64,000 nucleotides of DNA from Betaproteobacteria bacterium (GCA_004293675.1 READ01000015.1:150865-214864), one strand, 5' to 3'. Counted from the stretch's first letter, positions 16,967 to 26,447 are shown. The notes: generated by a model not told the origin, from the letters alone. Numbers and translations are program-made.

Positions 16967-18130
16967 CTACCAACGCGGGCCTCGCACGCCGGTTAAACCA
17001 ATCAACGCACGCGCAATGCCGTAGGCCGCCCAGTCAAGGCTTCGGGCCAATGCGCCGCGCTGCGCCCACCGATTGGGATCGACCGCCCTGCCGCCCGTGC
17101 GCTCCAGTGTGGCGAGTTCGTCGGCCAACTGACGGCCAAACGCGGCGTTCCTAACCACGACGTTGGCTTCGCGCGCCAACAACAGGCTGAACGGATCAAT
17201 GTTTGACGAGCCTACTGTGGCCCATCGGCCATCCACCACGCCCACTTTGGCGTGCAAAAAACTACGCTCAAACTCGACAATTCGAACGCCGCCCGCAAGC
17301 AGTTGCCCGTAGAGCGCCTTGGTGGCGTAATGCAGCAAACGATATTCAACACGGGCTTGCAAAATCAACGTCACTCGTACGCCGCGGGTGGCCGCTTCGA
17401 TCAGCTCGCGACGAAAGCGAACACCGGGGAAAAAGTAAGCCGATGCGATGGTGATGTCTTCTTTGGCCACTCGAATCGCCGCTAAGTACGCCGTTTCGAT
17501 GTGCCGTCGATACCGGAAATTGTCACGAACCAAAAATTTCGCCGTTGTGTCGCCGCAGGCTTCAGCAATGGCCACGGCTTGCAGCTCCGGAAGCTTCCTA
17601 CGATCCAATGACACCACACGCATCACGCGCCACAACCGATGCGCCGCAGCGGTGATGGGCATTAAGATCGGCCCCGATACTTGCACCGCGAAATCAATGC
17701 GTGGCGGCGTATGGCCCGGCGTATTCATGTCGTCAATCACGTTGATGCCGCCAATAAACGCTGTGCGTCCGTCCACAATCACAATTTTTCGGTGTAGGCG
17801 ACGCAATCGATCGCGCCGCAAGCGCATCGACCAGACGTCGGCGCGATACAACAGCAGCACAACGCCGGATCGAATCAAAAAATCACTGAGCTCGGGCGTC
17901 AAATACGGTTTGGTGCCAAAGCCATCGATCACCATGCGCGCATCAACACCGCGAAGTGCAGCGCGAACCAGAGCGTTGGCCACCGCCCTGCCCGACGCAT
18001 CGTCGGCAAAAATGTAGGCTTCAAGATAGACCGTCGACACGGCGGTATCGATGGCGGCGATCAGCGCCGGAAAATATTCCGTACCGTTTCGCAGAAGCGC
18101 TATCGAATTGCCCGTGCTGTAAGTGTGCAT
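16967..18130 (-). CDS. clsB: Phospholipase D-family cardiolipin synthase (ClsB-like)
   Basis: 387 residues with two HKD motifs, HRKIVIVDG and HAKVGVVDG, each followed by a Gly/Ser-rich segment (FIGGINV, TVGSSNID). There is no N-terminal membrane pair, which separates it from ClsA and fits ClsB/YbhO. These enzymes join phosphatidyl groups to form cardiolipin at the inner membrane. It starts at ATG 18130, 54 bp after the globin gene. The symbol is a family-level call. Confidence 0.82.
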   Translation of the reverse strand: MHTYSTGNSIALLRNGTEYFPALIAAIDTAVSTVYLEAYIFADDASGRAVANALVRAALRGVDARMVIDGFGTKPYLTPELSDFLIRSGVVLLLYRADVWSMRLRRDRLRRLHRKIVIVDGRTAFIGGINVIDDMNTPGHTPPRIDFAVQVSGPILMPITAAAHRLWRVMRVVSLDRRKLPELQAVAIAEACGDTTAKFLVRDNFRYRRHIETAYLAAIRVAKEDITIASAYFFPGVRFRRELIEAATRGVRVTLILQARVEYRLLHYATKALYGQLLAGGVRIVEFERSFLHAKVGVVDGRWATVGSSNIDPFSLLLAREANVVVRNAAFGRQLADELATLERTGGRAVDPNRWAQRGALARSLDWAAYGIARALIGLTGVRGPRW

Positions 18131-18184
18131 GGTCGGAATTTATCCAACTGGCGGCTTTTGGTAAAGCCTTTGCACCGGATCGCG

Positions 18185-18568
18185 CTACACGTCGGCCTTG
18201 TTTCGCATCCAATCTGCCGTACCGGAGAGCTGCCCAAGAAGCCATGCCGCTTGCAGCGGCTCGGTGGAGCAATCGTCAAGCGCCATCTTCATGCACGCCA
18301 TCCAAGCGTCGCGTTCCGGCGAACCGATGGGAAACGGCATGTGTCGCGCTCGTAAACGCGGGTGCCCAAAACGCTCAATGTAGTGATTGGGTCCGCCCAT
18401 CCAGCCGCAAAAGAACCAAAACAGTTTGTCACGCGAACCGTCGAGCGTGGTCGGATGAAGCGCGCGAATCGCTTGAAATTCGGGTTCTAAATCCATGCGG
18501 TCATAAAACGCGTCAACGAGCGCTCTAACGCCCGGCTCGCCGCCAAATTGCTCAAAAGGTGTGCTCAT
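18185..18568 (-). CDS. Group II truncated haemoglobin
   Basis: 127 residues with the 2-on-2 globin pattern: FEQFGGEPGVRALVDAFYDR, then LHPTTLDGSRDKLFWFFCGW and IERFGHPRLRARHMPF with the proximal His. The Trp in LFWFFCGWMGGP is the group II G8-type Trp. Such globins bind O2, NO or peroxide and are usually linked to nitrosative stress. Start overlaps the Nudix gene stop by four bases (18565-18568). Confidence 0.92.
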   Translation of the reverse strand: MSTPFEQFGGEPGVRALVDAFYDRMDLEPEFQAIRALHPTTLDGSRDKLFWFFCGWMGGPNHYIERFGHPRLRARHMPFPIGSPERDAWMACMKMALDDCSTEPLQAAWLLGQLSGTADWMRNKADV

Positions 18569-19182
18569 TTCGTGTTTGCGATGGTGTCTTTAAAGGTGCG
18601 TAGCATCCCTGCAGTCGCGCCCCAAATGTAGCGCTCGCGGTACGGCACCGCCCAATACTCGCGCCGAGTTCCAGCCCGCATAAAACTATCGCGTCGCCAT
18701 TGTTGATCGTCCAACAGGTGCGACAGGGGAACCGTGAACACGTCGGCCACTTCAAACGGATCGCAGCGAAACGACTGCGGTGGACTCACTGCCACGATGG
18801 GCGTGACCTCGTAGGCCGTGATCGTGACGTAGGTGGGAAGCGCGCCAATGACTTCGATCAACGACGCATCAGTGCAAATTTCCTCGTTGGCTTCTCGTAG
18901 CGCGGTTTCGATCAAGCTGCCGTCGGTGTCGTCTTTTCGCCCACCGGGGAAGCTAATTTGCCCCGCGTGATCGTGCAAGTGCGCGGTGCGTTGTGTGAGC
19001 ACGACGTGAAGCCCGTCGCTGTGAACTTGCAGCAGCACGAGCACCGCAGCGGGCTTGACCACGCGACCCTGCGCGGTGTGCGCGAGCTTTCGCTCCTCGT
19101 GCGTGCCGTCACCCGACGGCGTTTGCGGCGCACGGGCGGCGTGTTGTACGCGCGCTCGGATATCGTCGATTTTCATAGGCAA
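18565..19182 (-). CDS. nudL: CoA pyrophosphatase, Nudix family (NudL-like)
   Basis: 205 residues. The Nudix box reads GGRKDDTDGSLIETALREAN followed by EEI, and a CoA-specific extension (LLQVHSDGLHVVLTQRTAHL, with SFPGGR) precedes it. These enzymes split CoA or acyl-CoA into phosphopantetheine and 3',5'-ADP. It lies 12 bp beyond the permease gene and overlaps the globin gene. Confidence 0.88.
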   Translation of the reverse strand: MPMKIDDIRARVQHAARAPQTPSGDGTHEERKLAHTAQGRVVKPAAVLVLLQVHSDGLHVVLTQRTAHLHDHAGQISFPGGRKDDTDGSLIETALREANEEICTDASLIEVIGALPTYVTITAYEVTPIVAVSPPQSFRCDPFEVADVFTVPLSHLLDDQQWRRDSFMRAGTRREYWAVPYRERYIWGATAGMLRTFKDTIANTK

Positions 19183-19194
19183 CAGCGTGGGTGC

Positions 19195-21699
19195 TTACGC
19201 GTTTTCGCGCAGCACTTGAATGGGCGGTGTGGAGAGCACGCTTCGTGTGCCGAGCCATCCCGCTGCAAGCGTGCACAGCGTCGCGGCGAGCAGCCCCAGT
19301 AGCCAAACGCCGGGCGACGGGATGAACTCGACTTTGATGATTCGTGTGGCGAGCGTCCACGTCAGCGCGACGGCACCAAGCACACCGAGCACGCCCGCAG
19401 CTAAGCCGAGCAAGCTAAATTCCGCAATCAGCGCACTTCGAACCTGCGAGCGGGTGCCGCCGAGCGTGCGAACGACGGCCGTGTCGTAGCGGCGCTCATC
19501 CTGTGTTGAGACCACAGCGGTGTAGAGCGTCAAAAGCCCAGCGACCAAGGTGAAGAGAAAGACAAATTCGAGTGCTTTCGCGACTTGCTCGACAATGCTT
19601 CGCACCCGCTCCATGATTTCTGACACATCGATGGCGAGCACATTGGGCGCGGCGTTAACGAGCATCGGTAGCGTTTTTCCATCGTTGGCGGGCAGGTGAA
19701 ACGCGGTGATATAGCTCTTGGGCAAGGGCTCAATCGTTGATTTCGGAATCAGCGCGAAAAAATTCACTCGGAAGCTATCCCAATCCACTTTGCGAAGACT
19801 GGTGACTTTGAGCGCGACTTTTTCACCGGCCACGTCAAACGTCAATCGGTCACCCAAACTCACATTGAGCGTTTTGGCGATGCCGTCTTCGAGCGAAAGC
19901 GTGCCCGATTCGGTGTCCCCGCCATACTGTCCCGCGACGAGCGCGTTGCCGGGTGGCAGCGATTCGCTCGATGACAAATTGAACTCCCGATCCACCAAAC
20001 GTTTCGCTCGATCCTCAACAAAGTCTTTCGATGACACTGCCTTTTCGTTCACCGCAACGAGCCGCCCACGAACCATCGGATAGAACTTTGCGGCCTGTCC
20101 GCGCTCTTTGAGCATACCGCTCAAGGTATCGATCTGCTCTGGTTGAATGTTGACAAGGAATCGATTGGGCGCATCGGGTGGCAGCGATTTTTGCCATGCT
20201 GAAAACAGATCGGCGCGCACAAATCCGACAGTGATGAGGGTCATGACACCCAACCCCAAACAAGCGATTTGAATGCTGGTGCTCAAACGACGGCGATCAA
20301 GATTGGCGAGCCCCAACTGCCACGGCTTTTTGCTGCGGGAGCGCGTGACTCGCCGCACGCCCCACAGCACGGCCGCCGCCAACAGCGTCGCCGAGCCAAC
20401 GAGCGCCACGATACCGCCCACAAAGATCATGCCTGTACGCAGATCCTGCGCCTGTAACAACACCACGCCTAGCACCGCCGCAATGCCCAGCACACTGGCA
20501 ATCACCCCGCCGCCCGTCGGTGCAGGCAGATCGCGCCGCAGCGCTCGCACGGGCGGTGTAGAGGCCAACGCCACCAGCGGCGGTAGCGCAAAGCCAAGCA
20601 GCAATACCAATCCCGTCAAAAACGACTTCACCAGCGGCGCATAACCCGCTGCCGGAAGCTCAGAGGCAAACAAGCCACGCACCGCGAACGCGAGCCCCGC
20701 TTGCGCCGCGTAGGCCAGCGCAACGCCCACCGCGCAGGCAATCAGCGATAACACAGCAAATTGGCCCACGAAGTGCAGCAGCGTTTGCCGACGACCCGCG
20801 CCGAGCGTACGAAATAGAGTCGCGGTATCGAGTTCGCGCTTCAAGTAGCGACGCAGCGCGAGCACAATAGCGACCACTGCGAGAAACACGGCAAACGATG
20901 CAGCGAGCCCCAAGAATTGTTCGCTGCGCTCCAAGGTTTGACGCACTTCGGGGCGCAGTTCGCGAACTGTTTCTAGCCGTTGTCCGGGGCCGAGTTTGGG
21001 TTTGATGGCGGCGGTGAACGCTTCGGCGCGCGGACCGGCCACTTGAATTCGGTAGCTCGCGCGCGAGCCCGGCCCGACCAATTCGCTCGATGCCAAATCG
21101 GCAATGGACATCAACACTTTCGGCGAAGCCGACAGAAAATTGCCCGCGATTTCCGGTTCTTCAACAAAAATTTGCGACACGCGTGGCGTGTTTTTTCCAA
21201 GGTTGATCGTGTCGCCCACTTTGATATCAAGGCGCGACGCGAGCCGTTCATCCACAAACACTTCGCCCGCCTTTGGCACATCACGCAGCGCCACTCTGGC
21301 ACCGCGAGCCCCCGATGAAGCGCCATCCGCCGAGCGAACCTCGATCACACCGCGCAGCGGATACGGCGCGCTGATGGCTTTCACATCGGACAAGGCCGCA
21401 TCGCCCGAACCCGACGATTTGCTCACCATACTGCCAAAGCGTGTCGATTGTGTCGTGCGCAAATCGAATGCAGCCGCTTGCGCCGCAAAGTCATCGCTCA
21501 ACGGTCGATCCGCCGAAATCATGGCATCCGCGCCCAAGAGCACGTTGGCTTGATTGGCAAAGGCCGCTTTCACCCGATCCGCAAACATGCCCACCGCGCC
21601 CACGCTGCCCACCGCAACGGCCAGGGCCAGGACAAGAATGCGCGCCTCAGTAGAACGCAGTTCGCGTTTTACAAATCGAAAGACAAGCTGCCAGTTCAC
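19195..21699 (-). CDS. FtsX-like ABC permease (YbbP family)
   Basis: 834 residues from the chosen GTG 21699. An N-terminal helix follows FRFVKRELRS, a long periplasmic domain comes next, and two sets of FtsX-type helices lie near 260-460 and 690-830. The protein ends in the family-typical TPPIQVLRENA. The GTG overlaps the stop of the ATPase gene (GTGA, 21696-21699); longer upstream starts would run into that gene. With the ATPase it forms an export/lipid-handling complex of the YbbAP type. Substrate unknown. Confidence 0.88.
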   Translation of the reverse strand: MNWQLVFRFVKRELRSTEARILVLALAVAVGSVGAVGMFADRVKAAFANQANVLLGADAMISADRPLSDDFAAQAAAFDLRTTQSTRFGSMVSKSSGSGDAALSDVKAISAPYPLRGVIEVRSADGASSGARGARVALRDVPKAGEVFVDERLASRLDIKVGDTINLGKNTPRVSQIFVEEPEIAGNFLSASPKVLMSIADLASSELVGPGSRASYRIQVAGPRAEAFTAAIKPKLGPGQRLETVRELRPEVRQTLERSEQFLGLAASFAVFLAVVAIVLALRRYLKRELDTATLFRTLGAGRRQTLLHFVGQFAVLSLIACAVGVALAYAAQAGLAFAVRGLFASELPAAGYAPLVKSFLTGLVLLLGFALPPLVALASTPPVRALRRDLPAPTGGGVIASVLGIAAVLGVVLLQAQDLRTGMIFVGGIVALVGSATLLAAAVLWGVRRVTRSRSKKPWQLGLANLDRRRLSTSIQIACLGLGVMTLITVGFVRADLFSAWQKSLPPDAPNRFLVNIQPEQIDTLSGMLKERGQAAKFYPMVRGRLVAVNEKAVSSKDFVEDRAKRLVDREFNLSSSESLPPGNALVAGQYGGDTESGTLSLEDGIAKTLNVSLGDRLTFDVAGEKVALKVTSLRKVDWDSFRVNFFALIPKSTIEPLPKSYITAFHLPANDGKTLPMLVNAAPNVLAIDVSEIMERVRSIVEQVAKALEFVFLFTLVAGLLTLYTAVVSTQDERRYDTAVVRTLGGTRSQVRSALIAEFSLLGLAAGVLGVLGAVALTWTLATRIIKVEFIPSPGVWLLGLLAATLCTLAAGWLGTRSVLSTPPIQVLRENA

Positions 21700-22409
21700 G
21701 CGGCACCACTTTCGGAAACGACCTTGCCGCGGGCCAATCGAATGAATCGATCGCAACGCGCAGCGAGCTCAAGATCGTGGGTGACCAAAATCAAGGTCGT
21801 ACCTTGATCGCGATTGAGTTTGAACATCAGTTCAACGATTTCATTACCGGTATCAGTATCCAAGTTTCCCGTGGGTTCATCCGCAAACACGATGCTCGGG
21901 CTCGCCGCAAAAGCGCGCGCGATGGCAACGCGCTGCTGCTCACCGCCGGAGAGTTGGCGCGGCTGATGATCGATTCGCTCGCCCAGCCCCATGCGTTTAA
22001 GCCAATCGGTGGCGAGCGCTTCGGCGTCGGGGTTGCTGGCGAGCTCAAGCGGCAACATCACGTTTTCAAGCGCGGTGAGCGCTGGCAGCAATTGAAACGA
22101 CTGAAACACGAAACCGACCGTGCCTTGGCGTTTTTTCGCTAGCGCGTCCTCAGACAGTGTGCTGATGGTTTCGCCGTGCCACGACACGCTGCCAGAGTTA
22201 GGTCGATCGAGTCCGGCGAGCAATCCAAGTAAGGTGGTTTTGCCAGAACCCGATGCTCCCACAATGGCTAGCGTCTGCCCATCGTTCACGCGGAGCGACA
22301 CATCGTCAAGGATGGTCAAGGTTCGGTCGCCCAAAGGCACGGCGCGTACTAATTTGTCGGCGGCGATAGCCACATTGGCGTTGGTATTGGGTTCGCTGGT
22401 GGCGTTCAT
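21696..22409 (-). CDS. ABC transporter ATPase (YbbA/LolD-like)
   Basis: 237 residues: Walker A GASGSGKTT, signature [14 protein letters not shown], Walker [13 protein letters not shown] and switch LVTHDLELA, all of the LolD/MacB class. It is directly coupled to the FtsX-like permease gene downstream and transcribed divergently from tesA with only 26 bp between starts. The same trio (tesA opposite ybbA-ybbP) is conserved in E. coli, which supports the assignment. Confidence 0.92.
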   Translation of the reverse strand: MNATSEPNTNANVAIAADKLVRAVPLGDRTLTILDDVSLRVNDGQTLAIVGASGSGKTTLLGLLAGLDRPNSGSVSWHGETISTLSEDALAKKRQGTVGFVFQSFQLLPALTALENVMLPLELASNPDAEALATDWLKRMGLGERIDHQPRQLSGGEQQRVAIARAFAASPSIVFADEPTGNLDTDTGNEIVELMFKLNRDQGTTLILVTHDLELAARCDRFIRLARGKVVSESGAA

Positions 22410-22435
22410 AGTGTCGTGAAACTTAGAATTGGGTA

Positions 22436-23089
22436 ATGATGAAAAATGTTTTTTCGGTGTTCGCTGCGCTGTTGGCTGGACTGTTGACCGCGCTACTGCT
22501 CAATAGTGCCGCTTTCGCCAGTGCGCCAAATGCTTCCCCCAAGTCACACATTTTGATCCTTGGAGACAGCCTGTCAGCGGGTTATGGATTGTCCACGGGC
22601 CAAGGTTGGGTCGATTTGTTGGCAAAAAAGCTAGTTGCTGAAAAGATTTCAGCCAATGTCACCAATGGCAGTATCAGCGGCGACACCACGGCCGGCGGCG
22701 TTTCGCGGCTTCCGGCGCTTCTAGCAAAACACAAGCCAACGCATGTCGTGATCGAGCTCGGCGGCAATGACGGTTTGCGCGGTTCGCCCCTATCGGCGGC
22801 CAAGGCTAATTTGCAGAGGATGGCCGATTTGGCCAAAGCGGCGGGCGCCAAGGTGATCATCGTTGGGATGCGCATGCCACCAAACTTTGGTTTGACCTAC
22901 ACCACTCAATTTGAAGCCATGTACAGCGATGTGGCTAAGGCCAGCGGCGCAGCATTGGTGCCATTTTTTCTGGTTGCGCTCGGTACGGATTTGACCTACT
23001 TTCAGCCTGACCGCATTCATCCGACGGCGGCTGCGCAGCCCAAGCTGCTCGATACCGTCTGGCCCGTGTTGCTCAAAACGCTCAAGTGA
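22436..23089 (+). CDS. tesA: Periplasmic multifunctional esterase/thioesterase TesA
   Basis: 217 residues with a signal peptide (cleavage near AFASAPNA). SGNH hydrolase blocks are all visible: GDSLSAGYG with the nucleophile Ser, the block II Gly (NGSISGDTTAGG), GGNDGLRG and the terminal DRIHPTAAAQ with the catalytic Asp/His. It hydrolyses acyl thioesters and arylesters in the periplasm. ATG codons at 22436 and 22439 are both possible. The stop overlaps the next gene's GTG start. Confidence 0.93.
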   Translation: MMKNVFSVFAALLAGLLTALLLNSAAFASAPNASPKSHILILGDSLSAGYGLSTGQGWVDLLAKKLVAEKISANVTNGSISGDTTAGGVSRLPALLAKHKPTHVVIELGGNDGLRGSPLSAAKANLQRMADLAKAAGAKVIIVGMRMPPNFGLTYTTQFEAMYSDVAKASGAALVPFFLVALGTDLTYFQPDRIHPTAAAQPKLLDTVWPVLLKTLK

Positions 23090-24150
23090 GCGCAGCCGCC
23101 AAAATCTCCGTCGACGCTATCGATAGCTACCTGCGCTCGGGCGACATCATCGATGTGCGCTCGCCCGGTGAATTCGCGGAGGATTTCATTCCTGGCGCAG
23201 TGAACCATCCTGTGCTCGATAACGATGAGCGCGCAGCGGTGGGCACCGTCAACAAGCAACAATCGCCCTTCGAAGCCAAACGCATGGGCGCAGCCCTAGT
23301 TACCAAAAACATTTGCGAGATGATCGCTACCCATTTCGCTGAAAAGCCCAAAGATTGGTCACCGCTCATTTACTGTTGGCGAGGCGGTAAACGATCTGGC
23401 GTTACGGCGTATCTGCTTCGAGAAATTGGTTTTAACGCCGTGCAGCTCGACGGCGGCTACAAAGCGTTTCGCGCCCGCGTACACGACGATCTAGAAACGC
23501 TGCCAAGCAAATTTCGCTACGTCACGCTGTGCGGCTGCACCGGCACAGGCAAGACCGCGCTGCTTCACGCCCTCACGCGATCGGGCGCGCAAGTGATCGA
23601 TCTCGAGGGCATCGCCAATCATCGCGGTTCACTGCTGGGCGCGACCGACACGCCACAGCCCTCGCAAAAACGCTTCGATACCGAGCTTTGGAACACGCTT
23701 CGAGCACTCGATCCCGCGCGCCCAGTGTTTGTGGAATCAGAGAGCAAAAAAATCGGTTTGGTGCAGATGCCCGAATCGATGCGCGTGGCGATGAAGCAAG
23801 GCGAGTGTGCGTGGATCGAAGTGCCGCTGGCGGCCCGCGTCGCCCACATTCACGGCGAGTATTCAAACTTTGTGGCCGACCCGCATGCGCTGGTCGACAA
23901 ACTGGAACCGCTGAAGCCTCTGCGCGGCGCGAAGCTTTTGGCGCAGTGGCGCGCACAGGCCGAATCAAAGGACATCGACGCCCTCTTCGCCTCGCTCATG
24001 GTCGATCACTACGATCCGCTCTACACCGCCGCGATCAAAAATAACTATGCCAATTTGGCGAGCGCTGAGGCGGTTGCGCTGGACGACGTTTCAGTGGCGG
24101 CGCTTGATGTTGCGGCCAAAGCCTTGCGGCGCCGATTTGATGCGATATAG
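23086..24150 (+). CDS. mnmH: tRNA 2-selenouridine synthase (SelU/MnmH)
   Basis: 354 residues starting at GTG 23086, four bases overlapping tesA. An N-terminal rhodanese domain (IIDVRSPGEFAEDFIPGAVN; catalytic Cys in YCWRGGKRSG) is fused to a P-loop domain (CGCTGTGKTALLHAL). This pair of domains is specific to SelU. It replaces sulfur by selenium in the wobble 2-thiouridine of certain tRNAs, via geranylation. selD was not seen in this window. Confidence 0.92.
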   Translation: MSAAAKISVDAIDSYLRSGDIIDVRSPGEFAEDFIPGAVNHPVLDNDERAAVGTVNKQQSPFEAKRMGAALVTKNICEMIATHFAEKPKDWSPLIYCWRGGKRSGVTAYLLREIGFNAVQLDGGYKAFRARVHDDLETLPSKFRYVTLCGCTGTGKTALLHALTRSGAQVIDLEGIANHRGSLLGATDTPQPSQKRFDTELWNTLRALDPARPVFVESESKKIGLVQMPESMRVAMKQGECAWIEVPLAARVAHIHGEYSNFVADPHALVDKLEPLKPLRGAKLLAQWRAQAESKDIDALFASLMVDHYDPLYTAAIKNNYANLASAEAVALDDVSVAALDVAAKALRRRFDAI

Positions 24151-24251
24151 GTCTGGCGTCCGCCGACTTTGAGCGAACGCAGCCGCCCTTTCATCCCCGA
24201 CACGCGGCAAACCGATTCACCGACAAGGTAAAACCATCATTTCCGTTGAAC

Positions 24252-24335
24252 GCCATATAAAGTATGGCGTTCAACGAAATTTACTGTGTTGTCGATAATC
24301 TATCAAAGGCGGTTTCCAGCACGAAGTGCGACACC
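24252..24335 (+). repeat. Two-hairpin element, copy 3 (right arm degenerate)
   Basis: The left hairpin has a perfect 14-bp stem, CGTTGAACGCCATA (24244-24257) and its complement at 24263-24276, around loop TAAAG. The centre TTTACTGTGTTGTCGATAATC follows the family pattern. The right arm at the expected place is AGCACGAAGTGCGACACC, a different small palindrome. It is part of a composite with copy 4 in the gap between the convergent mnmH and arsC-like genes. Confidence 0.55.
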
Positions 24336-24423
24336 ATCGTTGGGAGCTGCTTTATTGCCATATTGAAGGATGGTTCGCGAATTTGGGCGCGTCAAGGGCA
24401 AGCGGTCGCACTTCGTACTGGAA
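24314..24423. repeat. 19-bp inverted repeat linking two hairpin elements
   Basis: TTCCAGCACGAAGTGCGAC at 24314-24332 and GTCGCACTTCGTACTGGAA at 24405-24423 are reverse complements with one mismatch, 72 bp apart. Together with the flanking hairpins this gives a strongly foldable gap between two convergent genes. Confidence 0.85.
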
Positions 24424-24460
24424 AGTGCGAAAATTGATCAAACGCCTTATTTTGTAAGGC
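24377..24460 (+). repeat. Two-hairpin element, copy 4 (left arm degenerate)
   Basis: The right hairpin GCCTTA-TTTTG-TAAGGC (24444-24460) is followed by ATTAC as in copy 1. Counting 84 bp back reaches a weaker GCGAATTTGGGC arm. It ends 6 bp from the stop of the ArsC-like gene. Confidence 0.5.
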
Positions 24461-24466
24461 ATTACA

Positions 24467-24823
24467 TCAAGAAGTTGGCAGCGCATCAAGATCAAGCCCA
24501 ACAACGAAACGCGTCGCGTCGTTTTCTGCGATTTCAACCACCGGCCGCTTGATCACACTCGGATGAGCGAGCATCAGCGCCACCGCCGATTCATCATCAA
24601 CGACGCTCGCCTTCTGCGCGTCATCTAAGGCGCGCCACGTCGTGCCCTTACGATTCAACACGACATCTCGCCCTTTCGCGCCCACCCATCGACGAAGCGC
24701 CAACTCAGGCACGCCCAGTTTCTTGTAATCGTGAAACGCGTAAGCGACGCCGCGTGAATCAAGCAGCGTTCGCGCTTTTTTCACGCTGTCGCAATTGGGG
24801 ATGCCGTAGAGAGTGATTGTCAT
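24467..24823 (-). CDS. ArsC/Spx-family reductase-like protein (YffB-like)
   Basis: 118 residues, thioredoxin-like fold of the ArsC branch: [20 protein letters not shown] contains the single N-terminal Cys, followed by FHDYKK and the Arg-rich end of the fold (SVIKRPVVE). With only one Cys in the active loop it matches YffB-type proteins, not arsenate reductases with proven function. Monocistronic, divergent from the PfpI-type gene with 100 bp between starts. Confidence 0.88.
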   Translation of the reverse strand: MTITLYGIPNCDSVKKARTLLDSRGVAYAFHDYKKLGVPELALRRWVGAKGRDVVLNRKGTTWRALDDAQKASVVDDESAVALMLAHPSVIKRPVVEIAENDATRFVVGLDLDALPTS

Positions 24824-24923
24824 AAATCAAAGTGTAAGCACTGTAGTAACCAATTACCACCCACCTGCGGTCAAACACGCGCAGACTTCGCTTCCCAAAA
24901 TTCCAATTCATAAGGAGCGAACC

Positions 24924-25502
24924 ATGGCCAAGAAAATTTTGATGATCTGCGGCGACTATTGCGAAGACTACGAAACGATGGTGCCATTTCAGGCGTTGAT
25001 CGCCGTCGGTCACGCAGTGCACGCGGTCTGTCCAAACAAAAAATCGGGCGATCACATCAAAACCGCGATCCACGATTTCGAAGGCGCACAAACGTATAGC
25101 GAAAAGCCCGGTCACAACTTCGTGTTGAACGCAACGTTTGCGGATGTGAACGTGGCGGACTACGATGCGCTCGTGATTCCCGGCGGTCGCGGCCCGGAAT
25201 ACCTGCGGCTTGACGCGAATGTCGTCGCGATGGTGAAACATTTCTTCACCGCGAACAAACCGGTCGCCGCGATCTGCCACGGCGCGCAACTGCTCGCGGG
25301 CGCGGGTGTGCTCAAAGGCCGCAAATGCTCGGCGTATCCGGCGTGTCAGCACGACGTTGAACTCGCGGGCGGCACCTACGCCAACATTCCCGTCGATCAA
25401 GCCGTGACTGACGGCAACCTGGTGACCGCGCCTGCGTGGCCTGCGCATCCGGCGTGGATCGCGCAGTTTCTCGTCGTGCTTGGGACGAAGATTACGCACT
25501 GA
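24924..25502 (+). CDS. DJ-1/PfpI family protein
   Basis: 192 residues with a strong AAGGAG seven bases before the ATG. The family nucleophile elbow [10 protein letters not shown] carries the reactive Cys, with a conserved Glu early ([11 protein letters not shown]) and [11 protein letters not shown]. Members act as glyoxalases/deglycases or stress proteases; the exact activity cannot be read from sequence. Start chosen by the ribosome site. Confidence 0.92.
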   Translation: MAKKILMICGDYCEDYETMVPFQALIAVGHAVHAVCPNKKSGDHIKTAIHDFEGAQTYSEKPGHNFVLNATFADVNVADYDALVIPGGRGPEYLRLDANVVAMVKHFFTANKPVAAICHGAQLLAGAGVLKGRKCSAYPACQHDVELAGGTYANIPVDQAVTDGNLVTAPAWPAHPAWIAQFLVVLGTKITH

Positions 25503-25504
25503 CG

Positions 25505-25646
25505 AGGGGCCCCCTCTCCTTCAAGAGGAGCAAAGGTACGGCTCCCTCCCCCTTGAAGGGGAGGGCGGGCGTGGGGATGGTGTTCTTTGACAATCGCGAC
25601 GAACCCCATCCCCCTCCCAACCTCCCCCTTGAAGGGGGAGGAGCCA
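25505..25646. repeat. CCCTCCCC palindromic repeat cluster
   Basis: Three units: a degraded one (CTCTCCTTCAAGAGGAG), then CTCCCTCCCCCTTGAAGGGG followed by GTGGGGATGG, and a reverse unit with CCATCCCCCTCCCAACC and CCTCCCCCTTGAAGGGGGAG. It lies between the PfpI-type gene and the ribbon-helix-helix gene. Confidence 0.88.
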
Positions 25647-25723
25647 AAATAGACCTAGCGCAAACACCAATCAAAACCTAAACGTAACGCGCGCATAATC
25701 CCGGCTCAAGGAGGCTTGAAACC

Positions 25724-26095
25724 ATGTGCCAAATCTTCATCAGCGCCGACCCGGCGCTCTACGAACGTCGCGCGCGCAGCATTCGCCTGCACGGCGTCGC
25801 CACCAGCATCTCGCTCGAAAATCACTTCTGGCGCGTGCTCGAAGAAATCGGCGCACGCGACGGCTTGACTGTGCCGCAACTCTGCACCAAGCTCTACGAC
25901 GAGCTCGTTGAAGAGCGCGGCCACGTCGAAAACTTCGCTTCGTTCCTGCGCGTCTGTTGCGGTCGCTACCTCGCCCTGCAAATCTCAGGCGGCATCCCAA
26001 CCGATCAAACGATTGCCATTCGTTCGCTGAATGCCGAGCGCGTGTTGGCGACAGAGAACAAAAGACCGCAGCGACGGGCGCGCTTGGTGGCGTAG
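25724..26095 (+). CDS. Ribbon-helix-helix domain protein
   Basis: 123 residues, near-perfect ribosome site AAGGAGG nine bases before the ATG. It begins MCQIFISADPALYERRARSI and continues RLHGVATSISLENHFWRVLE, EIGARDGLTVPQLCTKLYDE, FASFLRVCCGRYL. This fits the RHH_4 family, in which a strand and two helices resemble Arc/MetJ repressors. DNA binding is therefore likely, but the target is unknown. The tail (KRPQRRARLV) is basic. Monocistronic. Confidence 0.8.
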   Translation: MCQIFISADPALYERRARSIRLHGVATSISLENHFWRVLEEIGARDGLTVPQLCTKLYDELVEERGHVENFASFLRVCCGRYLALQISGGIPTDQTIAIRSLNAERVLATENKRPQRRARLVA

Positions 26096-26447
26096 ATCGT
26101 TAGGCTGGGTTGCAAACCCAGCGTTCAATACCTGGAGGGGGAGTGCTGGGTTTCGGGTCTCAACGCAACCTACGAGCTAATTGGCCGAGACTTAAAAAGG
26201 TTCGCTGCACTGAAGAAGAGAAGTCATTTTGGCAAGTTGATGAGACAGGTGTTGATACAGATCACGCTCAAAGTGATAGGTTGCTGGTCGAATAGAGCGT
26301 AGCGTTGATTCTGCCGGCGGTTGCAGTTCGTCTGTGAAGATAGTGTGCGCCAAGCTGAGACGCTTTTGATTCGCGCAAAAAAACAACGCTTGTTAACATC
26401 AAATACCAAACATCGACGCAAGCTTGCGATCGAGTCAAAGAAAACTC
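26096..26447. other. Non-coding gap with a short palindromic repeat
   Basis: 26101-26174 holds GCTGGGTTGCAAACCCAGC and, after a spacer, GCTGGGTTTCGGGTCTCAAC followed by GCAACCTAC. This is a hairpin and a partial repeat, possibly ending the ribbon-helix-helix gene transcript. The remaining 270 bp, which must hold the promoter of the efflux operon, shows no site I can identify. Confidence 0.6.

Noticed and set aside
23529..24044. 171-residue frame overlapping mnmH in another frame
   Set aside because: Shadow of the well-supported SelU/MnmH gene; highly Arg-rich.
24759..25499. 246-residue open frame on the minus strand over the PfpI-type gene
   Set aside because: It is antisense to a gene with a strong ribosome site and family motifs; its translation (Arg/His/Val-rich) has no domain character.
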